Positions 35,552 to 46,676 of a DNA stretch of 64,000 nt are shown here, piece by piece. The notes beneath the pieces were generated by a model that worked only from the letters and a program-made list of their open reading frames with translations, was not told where the DNA came from and made no database searches. Origin of the DNA: Arachis hypogaea (lineage: Eukaryota > Streptophyta > Magnoliopsida > Fabales > Fabaceae); assembly GCF_003086295.3 (NCBI RefSeq), contig NC_092042.1, positions 41,711,419 through 41,775,418 of the forward strand. Direction: 5' to 3'. The position numbers were made by a program, and so were the translations under genes. Each line of letters starts with the position of its first letter. Position 1 is the first letter of the stretch.

Positions 35552-37867
35552 ATGAGCAGGAACAAGGAAAAAGGCATTCTTGTTGAAGCTGATCCAGAAC
35601 CTGAAAGGACTCTGAAGAGGAAACTAAGAGAAGCTAAATTACAACAATCCAGAGACAACCTTGCTAAAATTTTCGAACAAAAAAAGGGAGATGGCAGCCG
35701 AACCCAACAACAATAATGCAAGGAGGATGCTTGGTGATTTTACTAAACCCACGTCCAAGTTTGATGGAAGAAGCATCTCAATTCCTGCCATTGGAGCAAA
35801 CAATTTTGAGCTGAAACCTAAATTAGTTGCTCTAATGCAACAGAACTGCAAGTTTCTTGGACTTCCATCTGAAGATCCTTATCAGTTTTTAACTGAGTTC
35901 TTGCATATTTGTGAGACTGTTAAGACAAATGGAGTAGATCCTAAAGTCTACAGGCTCATGCTTTTCCCTTTTGCTGTAAGAGACAGAGCTAGAACATGGT
36001 TGGACTCACAACCTAAAGATAGCCTGGACTCCTGGGATAAGCTGGTCACGGCCTTCTTGGATAAATTCTTTCCTCCTCAAAAGTTGAGCAAGCTTAGAGT
36101 GGATGTTCAGACCTTCAAGCAAAAAGATGGTGAATCCCTCTATGAAGCTTGGGAAAGATACAAGCAGATGACCAAAAAGTGTCATTCTGACATGTTTTCA
36201 GAATGGACCATATTAGATATATTCTATTATGGTCTATCTGAGTTTTCCAAAATGTCATTGGACCATTCTGCAGGTGGATCCATTCACTTAAAGAAAACGC
36301 CTGCAGAAGCTCAAGAACTTATTGACATGGTTACAAATAACCAATTCATGTACACTTCTGATAGGAATTCCGGGAATAATGGGACGCCTCAGAGGAAGGG
36401 AGTTCTTGAAATTGATGCTCTGAATGCCATATTGGCTCAGAACAAAGTGTTGACTCAACAAGTCAACATGATTTCTCAAAGTCTGAATGGATGGCAAAAT
36501 GCATCCAACAGTACTAAAGAGGCAGCTTCTGAAGAAGCTTATGATCCTGAGAATCCTGCAATAGCAAATGTAAATTACATGGGTGAACCTTATGGAAACA
36601 CCTATAATTCATCATGGAAAAATAATCCAAATTTCTCATGGAAGGATCAACAAAAGCCTCAACAAGGCTTTAATAATGGTGGAAGAAACAGGCTAAGCAA
36701 TAACAAGCCTTTTCCATCATCTTCTCAGCAACAGACAGAGAATTCTGAGCAGAGCCCTTCTAATTTAGCAAATTTAGTCTCTGATCTGTCTAAAGCCACC
36801 TTAAGTTTCATGAGTGAAACAAGGTCCTCCATCAAAAATTTGGAGGCACAAGTGGGCCAGCTGAGTAAGAAAGTCACTGAAACTCCTCCCAGTATTCTCC
36901 CAAGCAATACAGAAGAAAATCCAAAAGGAGAGTGCAAAGCCATTGATGTAATCAATATGGCCGAATGCACAAGGGAGGAGAAGGACGAAAATCCTAGTGT
37001 GGAAGACCTCCTGGGACGTCTCTCAAACAAGAAGGAGTTGCCTATTGGGGACCTAAAGGAATCTGATGCTCATATAGAGACCATAGAGATTCCATTAAAT
37101 CTCTTTCTGCCATTCATGAGCTCTGAAGATTATTCTTCCTCTGAAGAGGATGAAGATGTAATTGGAGAGCAAGTTGCTCAATATCTAGGAGCCATCATGA
37201 AGCTGAATGCCAAGTTATTTGGTAATGAGACTTGGGAAGGTGAACCTCCCTTGCTCATTAGTGAACTTGATACATGGGTTCAGCAAACTCTACCTCAAAA
37301 GAAACAAGATCCTGGAAAATTCTTAATACCCTGTACCATAGGCACCATGACCTTTGAAAAAGCTCTGTGTGACCTAGGGTCAGGCATAAATCTTATGCCA
37401 CTCTCTGTAATGGAGAAGCTGGGGATCATTGAGGTACAGCCTGCATTATTCTCATTACAACAGACAAGTCAGTAAGACAAGCTTATGGATTAGTAGAGGA
37501 CGTGTTGGTAAAGGTTAAAGGCCTTTACATTCCTGCTGATTCCATAATCTTAGACACTAGGAAGGAGGAGGATGAATGCATCATCCTTGGAAGACCTTTC
37601 CTAGCCACAGCAGAAGCTGTGCTAGATGTTAACAGAGGAGAATTAGTCCTTCAATTGAATGGGGACTACCTTGTGTTTAAGGCACACGGCTATCCTTTTG
37701 TAACAAGGGAGAGTAAGCATGCAGAGCTTCTCTCAGTACAGAGTCAAACAAAGCCCCCACAATCAAACTCTAAGTTCGATGTTGGGAGGCCACAACCAAA
37801 CTCTAATTTTGGTGTTGAACCCCCATATCCAAACTCTAAGTTTGGTGTTGGGAGTCCACAACATTGA
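35552..37867 (+). pseudogene. Gag-protease of element E (two frameshifts)
   Basis: ATG at 35552 opens MSRNKEKGILVEADPEP as in the relatives. An extra base in the A/G run near 35680-35695 shifts the frame. The main open stretch then runs to 37475 and covers the gag core (LFPFAVRDRARTWLD, SLDHSAGGS) and the protease site DLGSGINLMP. A four-base loss near 37462-37470 breaks it again. The C-terminus, including ILGRPFLATAEA and the SNSKF repeats, is in another frame at 37502-37867. It aligns along its full length with the intact 771-residue protein at 813-3128. Despite the young target duplication the element cannot supply its own gag. Confidence 0.88.
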
Positions 37868-38095
37868 CCTCATCACCTTTGTAGCTCCAAGAGAGCCCAC
37901 TATCAAGCTAGTGACACAAAAAGAGCGCTTGTTGGGAGGCAACCCAATGTTTATTTATCTAATTTTATTTTTATTTTATTGTTATTTTGTGTTTTAATAG
38001 GTTCATGATCATGTGGAGTCACGAAAAAAAATACTAAAATTAAAAACAGAATCAAAAACAGCAGAAGAAAAATCACACCCTGGAGGAAGGACCTA

Positions 38096-38338
38096 CTGGC
38101 GTTTAAACGCCAGTAAGGAGCATCTGGCTGGCGTTCAACGCCAGAACAGAGCATCGAGCTAGTGTTGAACGCCAGAAACATGCAGTAATCTGGCGTTTAA
38201 ATGCCAGGATTGTACACTGAGAAAAGCTGGCGTTCAACACCAGAAACATGCTGTAGATGGGCGTTGAACGCCCAGAACAAGCATAAAGCTGGCGTTGAAC
38301 GCCCAAAACAAGCATCAATCTGGCGTTCAAATGCCAGA
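38096..38338 (+). repeat. Array of eight palindromes in element E
   Basis: Units begin near 38096, 38128, 38158, 38189, 38227, 38259, 38289 and 38321, a period of about 31 bp. The consensus is CTGGCGTTNAACGCCAG. Confidence 0.92.
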
Positions 38339-38587
38339 ATTGCATGCAAAGGCATTTTACATGCCTCATTGGTGCAGGGATGTAAAATCCTTGACACCTC
38401 AGGATCTGTGGACCTCACAGGATCCCCACCTACCGCACCCTCTCTCTTTCTCCATTCATGGTCATCCCTTCTGTTTTTCATTCACCACTCACATCCATCC
38501 ATCTCTTCCCCACCCAATCCCACCCATATGGCCGAAACATACACATCTCTCCCTCTCCTACATATCTTCTCCTTCCATTCTTTCTTC

Positions 38588-38626
38588 TTTGCTCGAGGGC
38601 GAGCAACATTCTAAGTTTGGTGTGGT
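38588..38626 (+). other. Stem-loop plus AAGTTTGGTGTGG before second-ORF remnant of E
   Basis: TTGCTCGAGGGCGAGCAA is a perfect hairpin, followed by CATTCTAAGTTTGGTGTGG. It is the counterpart of 4068-4105. Confidence 0.75.
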
Positions 38627-38661
38627 AAAAGCATAGCTTTTTTGTTTTTCCCTAACCATTG

Positions 38662-38960
38662 ATGGCACCTAAGGCCAGAGAAACCTCTAGAAAGAGGAAA
38701 GTGAAGACAAAAGATTCATCTTAAGGGTCCATAGCTCAGTAGAAGAGCATTTGACTGCAAATCAAAAGATCCCTGAGATACCTCAGGGGATAAATTTTTC
38801 TCCATACAATTATTGGGAGCAACTAAGGATAAGAGCACCAAAATCATTAGAGATCATGCAACAAAGGCAATAAAGAGACATAGAGGAGCTCAAAAAGCAC
38901 CATTGGTCCTTCAAGAAGGCACCACCCTCACTAAGGTGGACTCATTCCTTGTTCTTATTT
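38662..38960 (+). pseudogene. Deleted second ORF of element E with tRNA-Cys half
   Basis: It begins ATGGCACCTAAGGCC like A's second ORF, runs about 60 bases to a TAA, and then enters a tRNA-Cys fragment (38725-38770). After this it rejoins the second ORF at the position matching about 5045 in A (CCCTGAGATACCTCAGGGG). The conserved middle domain is gone. The deletion goes further on the right side than in C. Confidence 0.72.
38725..38770 (+). repeat. Truncated tRNA-Cys(GCA) sequence inside element E
   Basis: GGGTCCATAGCTCAGTAGAA and then GAGCATTTGACTGCAAATCA match the 5' half of plant tRNA-Cys up to just past the anticodon stem. The T arm is missing, so it is not a gene. The left junction (TTCATCT, then AAGGGTCC) is the same as in element C. 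Confidence 0.87.
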
Positions 38961-39993
38961 TTCTGTTTTTCGATTTTTATGCTATATGTTTGTTTATGTT
39001 TTGTGTCTCTACTTCATGATCATTAGTTTAGTAACTATGTCTTAAGGCAATGAATAATTCCATAAATCCTTCATGTCTCTTAAATGAAAAATGTTTTTAA
39101 TTCAAAAGAACAAGAAATACATAAGTTTCGAATTTATCCTTGAATTTAGTTTAATTATATTGATGTGGTGACAATACTTTTTGTTCTTTGAATGAATGCT
39201 TGAACAGTGCATATTTTTTATCTTGTTGTTTAGGAATGTTAAAATTGTTGGCTCTTGAAAGAATGATGAACAAAGAAAAATGTTATTGATAATTTGAAAA
39301 ATCATGAAAATTGATTCTTGAAGCAAGAAAAAGCCGTGAAAAAGCAAAAGCTTGTGAAAAAAAAGTGGCAAAAAAATAGAAAAAAAAAAGAAAAAGCAAG
39401 CAGAAAAATCCAATAGCCCTTAAGACCAAAAGGCAAGGGTAAAAAGGATCCAAGGCTTTGAGCATCAATGGATAGGAGGGCCCAAGGAAATAAAATCCAG
39501 GCCTAAGCAGCTAAATCAAGCTGTCCCTGACCATGTGCTTGTGGCATGCAGGTCCAAGTGAAAAGCTTGAGACTGAGTGGTAAAGTCGTGATCCAAAGCA
39601 AAAAGAGTGTGCTTAAGAGCTCTGGACACCTCTAACTGGGGACTCTAACAAAGCTAAGTCACAATCTGAAAAGGTTCACCCAGTCATGTGCCTGTGGCAT
39701 TTATGTATCCGGTAGTAATACTGGAAAACAAAGTGCTTAGGGCCACGGCCAAGACTCATAAAAGTAGCTGTGCTTCAAGAATCAACATACTTAACTAGGA
39801 GAATCAATAACACTATCCAAAATTCTAAGTTCCTAGAGAAGTCAATCATTCTAAACTTCAAAGAAAAAAGTGAGATGCCAAAACTGTTCAGAAGCAAAAA
39901 GCTACAAGTCCCGCTCACCTAATTAGAATTAATATTCATTGATATTTTGGAATTTATAGTATATTCTCTTCTTTTTATCCTAATTGATTTTCA

Positions 39994-40031
39994 GTTGCTT
40001 GGGGACAAGCAACAATTTAAGTTTGGTGTTG
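39994..40031 (+). promoter_or_regulatory. Stem-loop/PPT region before 3' LTR of E
   Basis: GTTGCTTGGGGACAAGCAAC is a perfect 8-bp stem with a short loop, followed by AATTTAAGTTTGGTGTTG up to the LTR. Confidence 0.67.
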
Positions 40032-41686
40032 TGATGAGCGGATAATTTATACACTTTTTGGCATTGTTTTCAGGTAGTTTTTAGTATGATCTAGTTACTT
40101 TTAGAGATGTTTTCATTAGTTTTTATGCTAAATTCACAATTCTAGACTTTACTATGAGTTTGTGTGTTTTTCTGTGATTTCAGGTATTTTCTGGCTGAAA
40201 TTGAGGGACCTGAGCAAAACTCTGATAGGAGGCTGACAAAGGACTGCTGATGCTGTTGGAATCTGACCTCCCTGCACTCGAAATGAATTTTCTGGAGCTA
40301 CAGAACTCCAAATGGCGCGATCTTAACGGTGTTGGAAAGTAGACATCCAAAGCTTTCCAGTAATATATAATAGTCCATACTTTATTCGAGATTTGATGAC
40401 GTAAACTAGCGCTCAACGCCAGTTCCATGCTGCATTCTGGAGTCAAACGCCAGAAATACGTTATGAACCAGAGTTGAACGCCCAAAACACGTTACAACTT
40501 GGCGTTCAACTCCAAGAGAAGCCTCAACTCGTGGATAGTTCAAGCTCAGCCCAAGCACATACCAAGTGGGCCCTGGAAGTGGATTTCTGCATCAATTACT
40601 TACTTCTGTAAACCCTAGTAGCTAGTCTAGTATAAATAGGACTTTTTACTATTATATTTTCAATCCTGGATCCTGAATTGTATTTTTGATCCTGTGATCA
40701 CGTTTTGGGGGCTGGCCATTTGGCCATGCCTGGACCTTCATCACTTATGTATTTTCAACGGTAGAGTTTCTACACACCATAGATTAAGGGTGTGGAGCTC
40801 TGCTGTACCTCAAGTTTTAATGCAATTTCTACTATTTTCTATTCAATTCGATTTATTCCTGTTCTAAGATATTTGTTGCACTTCAACTTGATGAATGTGA
40901 TGATCCGTGACACTCAGCATCATTCTCACCTATGAACTCGCGTGATTGACAACCACTTCTGTTCTACCTTAGACCGGGCGCATATCTCTTGGATTCCTTA
41001 ATCAGAATTTTTGTGGTATAAGCTAGAATTGATAGCGGCATTCATGGGAATCCGGAAAGTCTAACCTTGTCTGTGGTATTCCGAGTAGGATTCCGGGATT
41101 GAATGACTGTGACGAGCTTCAAACTCCTGAAGGCTGGGCGTTAGTGACAGATGCAAAAGAATCATTGGATTCTATTCCAATTAACCTGATTGAGAACCGA
41201 CAGATGATTAGCCGTGCTGTGACAGAGCATTTGGACCATTTTCACTGAGAGGATGGGATGTAGCCATTGACAACAGTGATGCCCTACATACAGCTTGCCA
41301 TAGAAAGGAGTGATAAAAAAACTGGAAGGAAGAAGTAGAAAAGCAAAGATTCAGAAGGAACACAACACCTCCATATACCTATCTGAAATTCCCACTATTG
41401 AATTACATGAGTAACTTTATTTTTATTTTCTATTTATTTTATTATCATTATTTAAACCAATAATCTCTTAATCCATTTAAATCCACCTGACTGAGATTTA
41501 CAAGATGACCATAGCTTGCTTCATACCAACAATCTCTGTAGGATTGACCCTTACTCACGTAAGGTATTACTTGTACGACCCAGTACACTTGCTAGTTAGT
41601 TGTGCGGAGTTGTGAAAACGTGAGATTCACGTTTGAGAGCACCAAGTCTTTGGAGCCATTGTTGATGATCACAATTTCGTCCACCA
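40032..41686 (+). repeat. 3' LTR of element E
   Basis: 1655 bp with the same ends as the 5' LTR, followed by the target duplication ATAGT. Palindromes lie at about 40405-40520 and the TATA box at 40631. Confidence 0.93.
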
Positions 41687-41691
41687 ATAGT

Positions 41692-42250
41692 GCCTTCATA
41701 CCATCGAAAGAGAAAGTGATTTTTACTACCGTACCCAGGTATTTAGATCTGATCTATATATTATTTATTCGAATAAAGTTTAAACATAAAATAGATCTTT
41801 AGGATTACTTTCTTTTCTTTCACTGTGTGTTATGAACACATAGTAATCCTTCGATTACTTATTTGGATAAGCATAAACCAATCTCTTTCATCGTGTCTGA
41901 CTTCTTTAAAGAGGCCACCCTCTTGGGTGGGGATTTCATCCTTTTTGGGCCTAGCTTTTATGCTTTGGGTTAGGTATGGATATGTATATAAATAGAAATA
42001 TTTACCAAAAAGAATAATATTTTATGAAAAAATGCATAAATGAAATCTTTTCTCTATTTTTTTAGTTGTATGTATATAGTATTTCCCATTCTGTTAAGTC
42101 AATGATAACTAATTTGTTGAATACCTCAACTTTATTTAAAGATTTGTAGCTGATTAATAGGTTTCTCAATTATTATTCACATCCAATTAAATATATTTTC
42201 TCCTTTCCAAATTGCTCTTTATTCTTTTATAATCTGTCATAAGTTAATAT
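41692..42250. other. Intergenic DNA right of element E
   Basis: The first 200 bases look like the continuation of the repeat at 27429-28761. The remainder is AT-rich with no gene that I can support. Confidence 0.5.
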
Positions 42251-42257
42251 ATGATAA

Positions 42258-43055
42258 AGAATTTTTTGACGATCTCATAACGTTTGGATTATTAAATATT
42301 TCAATAATAAAATATATTTTTTATTTTTTTAATAGTTATTAAATTGTCTTTATTTAATTTTATTTACAAATTAATTAATTATCTATTATATAATTTTAAA
42401 ATTTTATTTTTTTATTTTATAATTATTATTTTATTATTCATTATTTATATTTATTAATAATTAGAAACAACAACAAAATATATTTTTCATTAATAGTGAC
42501 CTCTATAAATATTTTGACAATGTAAATTATCGAATTTTTTTTCTCTTGATCCATTAAATCTGTAAAAATTAGAAACACTATGAAAATCAAAATTCTCAAT
42601 TGATGCCCTAATCCCTTATTTTCGTAAATGTCTTGCCAAGGTGATCCCGATAGAAGGACAGTTCCAAAAACCATCTAACAGCATAAGCACGTCGTGTCCA
42701 TACAATCCACGTAGAAAGACAAAAATTGTGCTTCCCTCAGTTCCCTTCTGCCTTCAGTTTCGCGAGAAAATTAGGAATTTTGATTTCGTAATTGAATTAA
42801 TTCGTTGATTTATATTGTCAAAATATTTATAAAGATCATGCATAATTAATGAAAGATCTATTTTGTTGTTATTTTTAATTGTTAATAAATATAATTAATA
42901 ATTAATAATTATAAAATAAAATATCAATTTTAAAATTATATAATAAATAAAAAATTAATTTATAAAAATTATTTAATAATTATTAAAAAAAAAAAATTTT
43001 ATTATTAAGACCATTAAATAGTCCAAACATTATGGATTATCAAATTCTTTGCCTT
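42258..43055. mobile_element. Inverted-repeat element, about 0.8 kb
   Basis: The left end AAAGAATTTTTTGACGAT...TTTGGATTATTAAATA is mirrored at the right by the complement of AAAGAATTTGATAATCC...TTTGGACTATTTAATG. The inner arms also pair loosely (TAATTAATTATCTATTATAT near 42370 with its complement near 42930). No ORF is present. A MITE-like element is likely; the target duplication is not clear. Confidence 0.6.
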
Positions 43056-43364
43056 AATGACAGCTACATACAAAATGGACTCTCATACAACTCTTCTACC
43101 AATTACACTGCATCAAGTGATGTACGTATCAACAAGCGACAAAGAGAAACAACCATATGACATCCAAAATACTCATAAGAAGGGGAAACAAGGTAAATGT
43201 AATTGCTTAGTAAACGTTATATGCATCCAAGACGTAAAATTTATGCTTAATGAAGGATCCAATAATGAAGAGGAATATTATGTGTGTGATCCCATGCATA
43301 ATAAGCAGTGGAATAAAATTACAAAATCCCTACATCACGTAACAAAGGTTCTCACTTTTTTTTT

Positions 43365-43465
43365 TTTTTGTATGTCAACTAAGAATATATACAAGCATTC
43401 ATGAATTGCTTATTTCCAACAGCGATATATAATTTGTGCTAATACATTAGAATTAGTCTCGGTGG

Positions 43466-43526
<61 letters not shown>

Positions 43527-43960
43527 TACTTAAAGAGTTGTTAGACCCACCAAAGTGGAATTACTGGCTAAGACGACACACCCAGAGTTTTCAAAGTCTA
43601 ACGTGCAAGTCTGACTATAACAAATAAATTAGATTATTCATTACATGGTTTTTCCCTGTTCTTGAAGTACATACTACTATTCTTGTAGGTGTATGAATTA
43701 TATAACACAATAACCTTTTTTATTTAGTCTTCAAATTCATGTGTGTGGAGAAACTATGCTGTGCATTATCGTTATTAGTGACATAGCTAAAAATGACACT
43801 CAATTAGACCTTTGAGGGACACACCAACTTGATGAGTAAACATGAAGTTTTAAGTACAGCTCATTTTTTAAATATAAAATAAAACCGTGATTTGTCTTGG
43901 TAATAAATTGGCCATTTTGATAACTCTTTCCCCCTTCTCCCTTTCTTTTTATGTTGATGA
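43365..43960 (+). repeat. Upstream copy of a segment repeated on both sides of the MYB gene
   Basis: It shares long stretches with 52580-53180 in the same order, including TCTAACGTGCAAGTCTGACT (43597 and 52754), TTCATGTGTGTGGAGAAA and AATGACACTCAAT. The copies differ by many small indels. A (TA)n run interrupts this copy at 43468-43522. Confidence 0.8.
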
Positions 43961-45343
43961 TTCCCTTGCTTTAGTTTATAATTTACTGATTGTTTATTTC
44001 TTGCATTGACATTGCATACGAAATACGAATACGACGCGACATAACATGGAACTAGAATTGGGAAAAATAATGCTATACAATCTAAAAATTTATATATATG
44101 CTTGCTTGACTCTCAAAGAAAAATCAAACCTCCAAATTCTATAAAAAAATAAAATTATTACATATTATTAGAATTTATTATTTTTAGTCATCAGTTAATT
44201 ATTAATGTTTAAAAATGTAGATTAAAATATATTATTAAATTACTATACTAAAAAAAATGAATTAATAACAAAAAATAACCAAAAATAATAAATTCTGAAA
44301 ACATTTTTCTTAAAGAATATGAGCGTACTATACATTTACTAAATTTAGAACTAAATACAATAACAATAGGACTTGAATGAGAGAAGGGAAAAAATGAAAT
44401 CCACCATAAACTTTAGGAATTATTCTATGGAGATAATAACCTAACAATAGCTTATTTTATTTAACAATAAAAAATGTATGCATGTAATATTTATAATTAT
44501 ATATTTATTATACTTAATATTATTCAATTGTTTTATTAGTAATTAAAAAATATAAAATAAGATAAGTAATAATTAAAGAATATAATATAAAATAATTTTG
44601 AGTTGTTTTTTTTTATCTATTAAATATTTTTAATAGAATAAAATATCAAAATGATATTCGAAAATTTATATTACTAACAAAAAAATGATAATAATTATAA
44701 AAAATGTTAACAACAAATAAATTTTCAAAAGATTTAAAAATACGATAAAAAAACTAAATATTAAATATATATTTAAAAAATAACTTTAAAAATCAAATTT
44801 TGATGCAATTTTTTGTAATTATTATTAAAAAATAAAATATTTTTATCCTTAAAATTTAATAATTTTTTATCAAGTGAATTTTTAAATTTTTTTTATGAAT
44901 GGCCATATTTTAAAATAAAAAAACGAGAATTCAACTTTTATTCTAAATTTGTTTTATACTTTCTAAATATTTATTCAAATAAGGCTTCAAAAATTTAGAT
45001 CAAATAGATAAACTGTTTGTGAAATATAAAAAATTTTTGTTTCTTAATAAAAATATAATATTTATTAATTTTTTTAATATTTTTAAATTAATCTAGAATT
45101 ATTTTATTAATAATATCTTTTAAAAAAAATTATCAGCGATAAAATTTTTTGAATATTAAATTGGTAGTTAACGCATTTTTAATAATTTAGATTAGAGTAA
45201 AAAACACAAAAGATCACTATAGACCATGAATACTTGTATTGCCAAAGCCAATAACTTCATCGTCGTTATCTTCACGTTAAAGAATTTTTAAAAACACGTT
45301 AATAAATGCCTATGATCTCAATTGTTGTCTCTTCCTAATCTTA

Positions 45344-45481
<138 letters not shown>

Positions 45482-46676
45482 AGAATTTAAAAATAAACCT
45501 TACTTTCCCAAAATACTTTTACATTCATTATATATGGCTTCGATGAAAAATAGAAATATAAGAACATGCAGGTTAATTACATACTTGCTTGTACAAAAAA
45601 TAATTATCCTTATAAGGAGACATATCAACTTTGCGAAGGAATCAACACCCAAAATAGCTTATATTATTGCTTATTTTTCCCAAAGGTTTACTGTCGCGTA
45701 CTTGCGTTTGCTTTTAATAGAAAGAAATATTATTTATGTTTTTCCATTGAGTAGTTTATTTTATTCACAAAAACCCCATTCTTATATCTTTTATTCTGAG
45801 CAAGGGATCCCACCACTTTAATAAAATTCTTAAACAAACTAGACAAATTAGAGAAGAAAATACCCTCATGATTATTACGTTACCGTTCTCTTCCTTCCAC
45901 ACAAAAAAATAAATAATGTTAAAACCCAAGTGTTTTTTTTTTCTATTGGCTTAAATTTTTTAGTAAAATAGTTTAATTTCATAATGAATATCGAAGCTTT
46001 TATGATAAAAAAATTTAGAATTTAATCTTTATTATTATTTAAAAAAAAACAAATAAATAAATAAAATGACTTGTACAAATATTTATACAAATTTAAAGGA
46101 GATTTTTATGTGAAAGAATATTTTAAAGATATAATTATTTATGAAGATACTAAAAAATAATTACATATGTCTCTTTCTATAGTTTAAATTCCAAAAATAA
46201 TTGAATGGGAAAATATAGGGAGCCAATGGCTTAAACGTACAATACGTACAATGAAGGTTTAGGAAGTATTAGAGATATAATCATTAGTGTTAAATTGTTC
46301 TATCAAGTTACGCTTTTGGGATGAGCGGTTTTATGACATGAGATGTTTATTATGAATTATCTTTAAAAAAAAGGTAAAAACGTGTTATTAATTACTTATA
46401 AAAATTGAAAGTCTTAGCACACACTTTATGTGTTGCAATTTGGACAAATGATAGAGAGAATCCATTGCATATAGTACTTGTCATGCACTCTATAGTCTAT
46501 AGTAACCATCATCATTATTTCTCTCACTCATGATCCAACAGCGTGGGACCCATTTTGTATTATGTCACTTAACAAAGGTTAGCATTTATAAATGGAGTGC
46601 CTCCAAATTCAAATGCTGGTATCAATTCACTCTTGAGAGCATTAGTGCTGGTTTTGGAAGAGAGAGAGAAAGAGAA

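Larger units (their letters stand above)
32362..41686 (+). mobile_element. Element E: complete non-autonomous LTR retrotransposon
   Basis: 5' LTR 32362-34011, primer site, leader, gag-protease with two frameshifts, palindrome array, remnant of the second ORF with tRNA-Cys fragment, tail, stem-loop and 3' LTR 40032-41686. Target duplication ATAGT is perfect on both sides (32357-32361 and 41687-41691). In the first 185 bases the two LTRs differ at 7 positions by my count, mostly transitions. No reverse transcriptase or integrase is present. Confidence 0.93.

Noticed and set aside
38725..38770. Functional tRNA-Cys gene
   Set aside because: The T arm, B box and acceptor 3' half are missing, and the same truncated piece sits in another retroelement.
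43057..43404. 115-codon open frame, possibly a host gene
   Set aside because: No recognisable motif, ends in a poly-T-coded Phe run, and begins at the end of the inverted-repeat element at 42258-43055; too weak to call.
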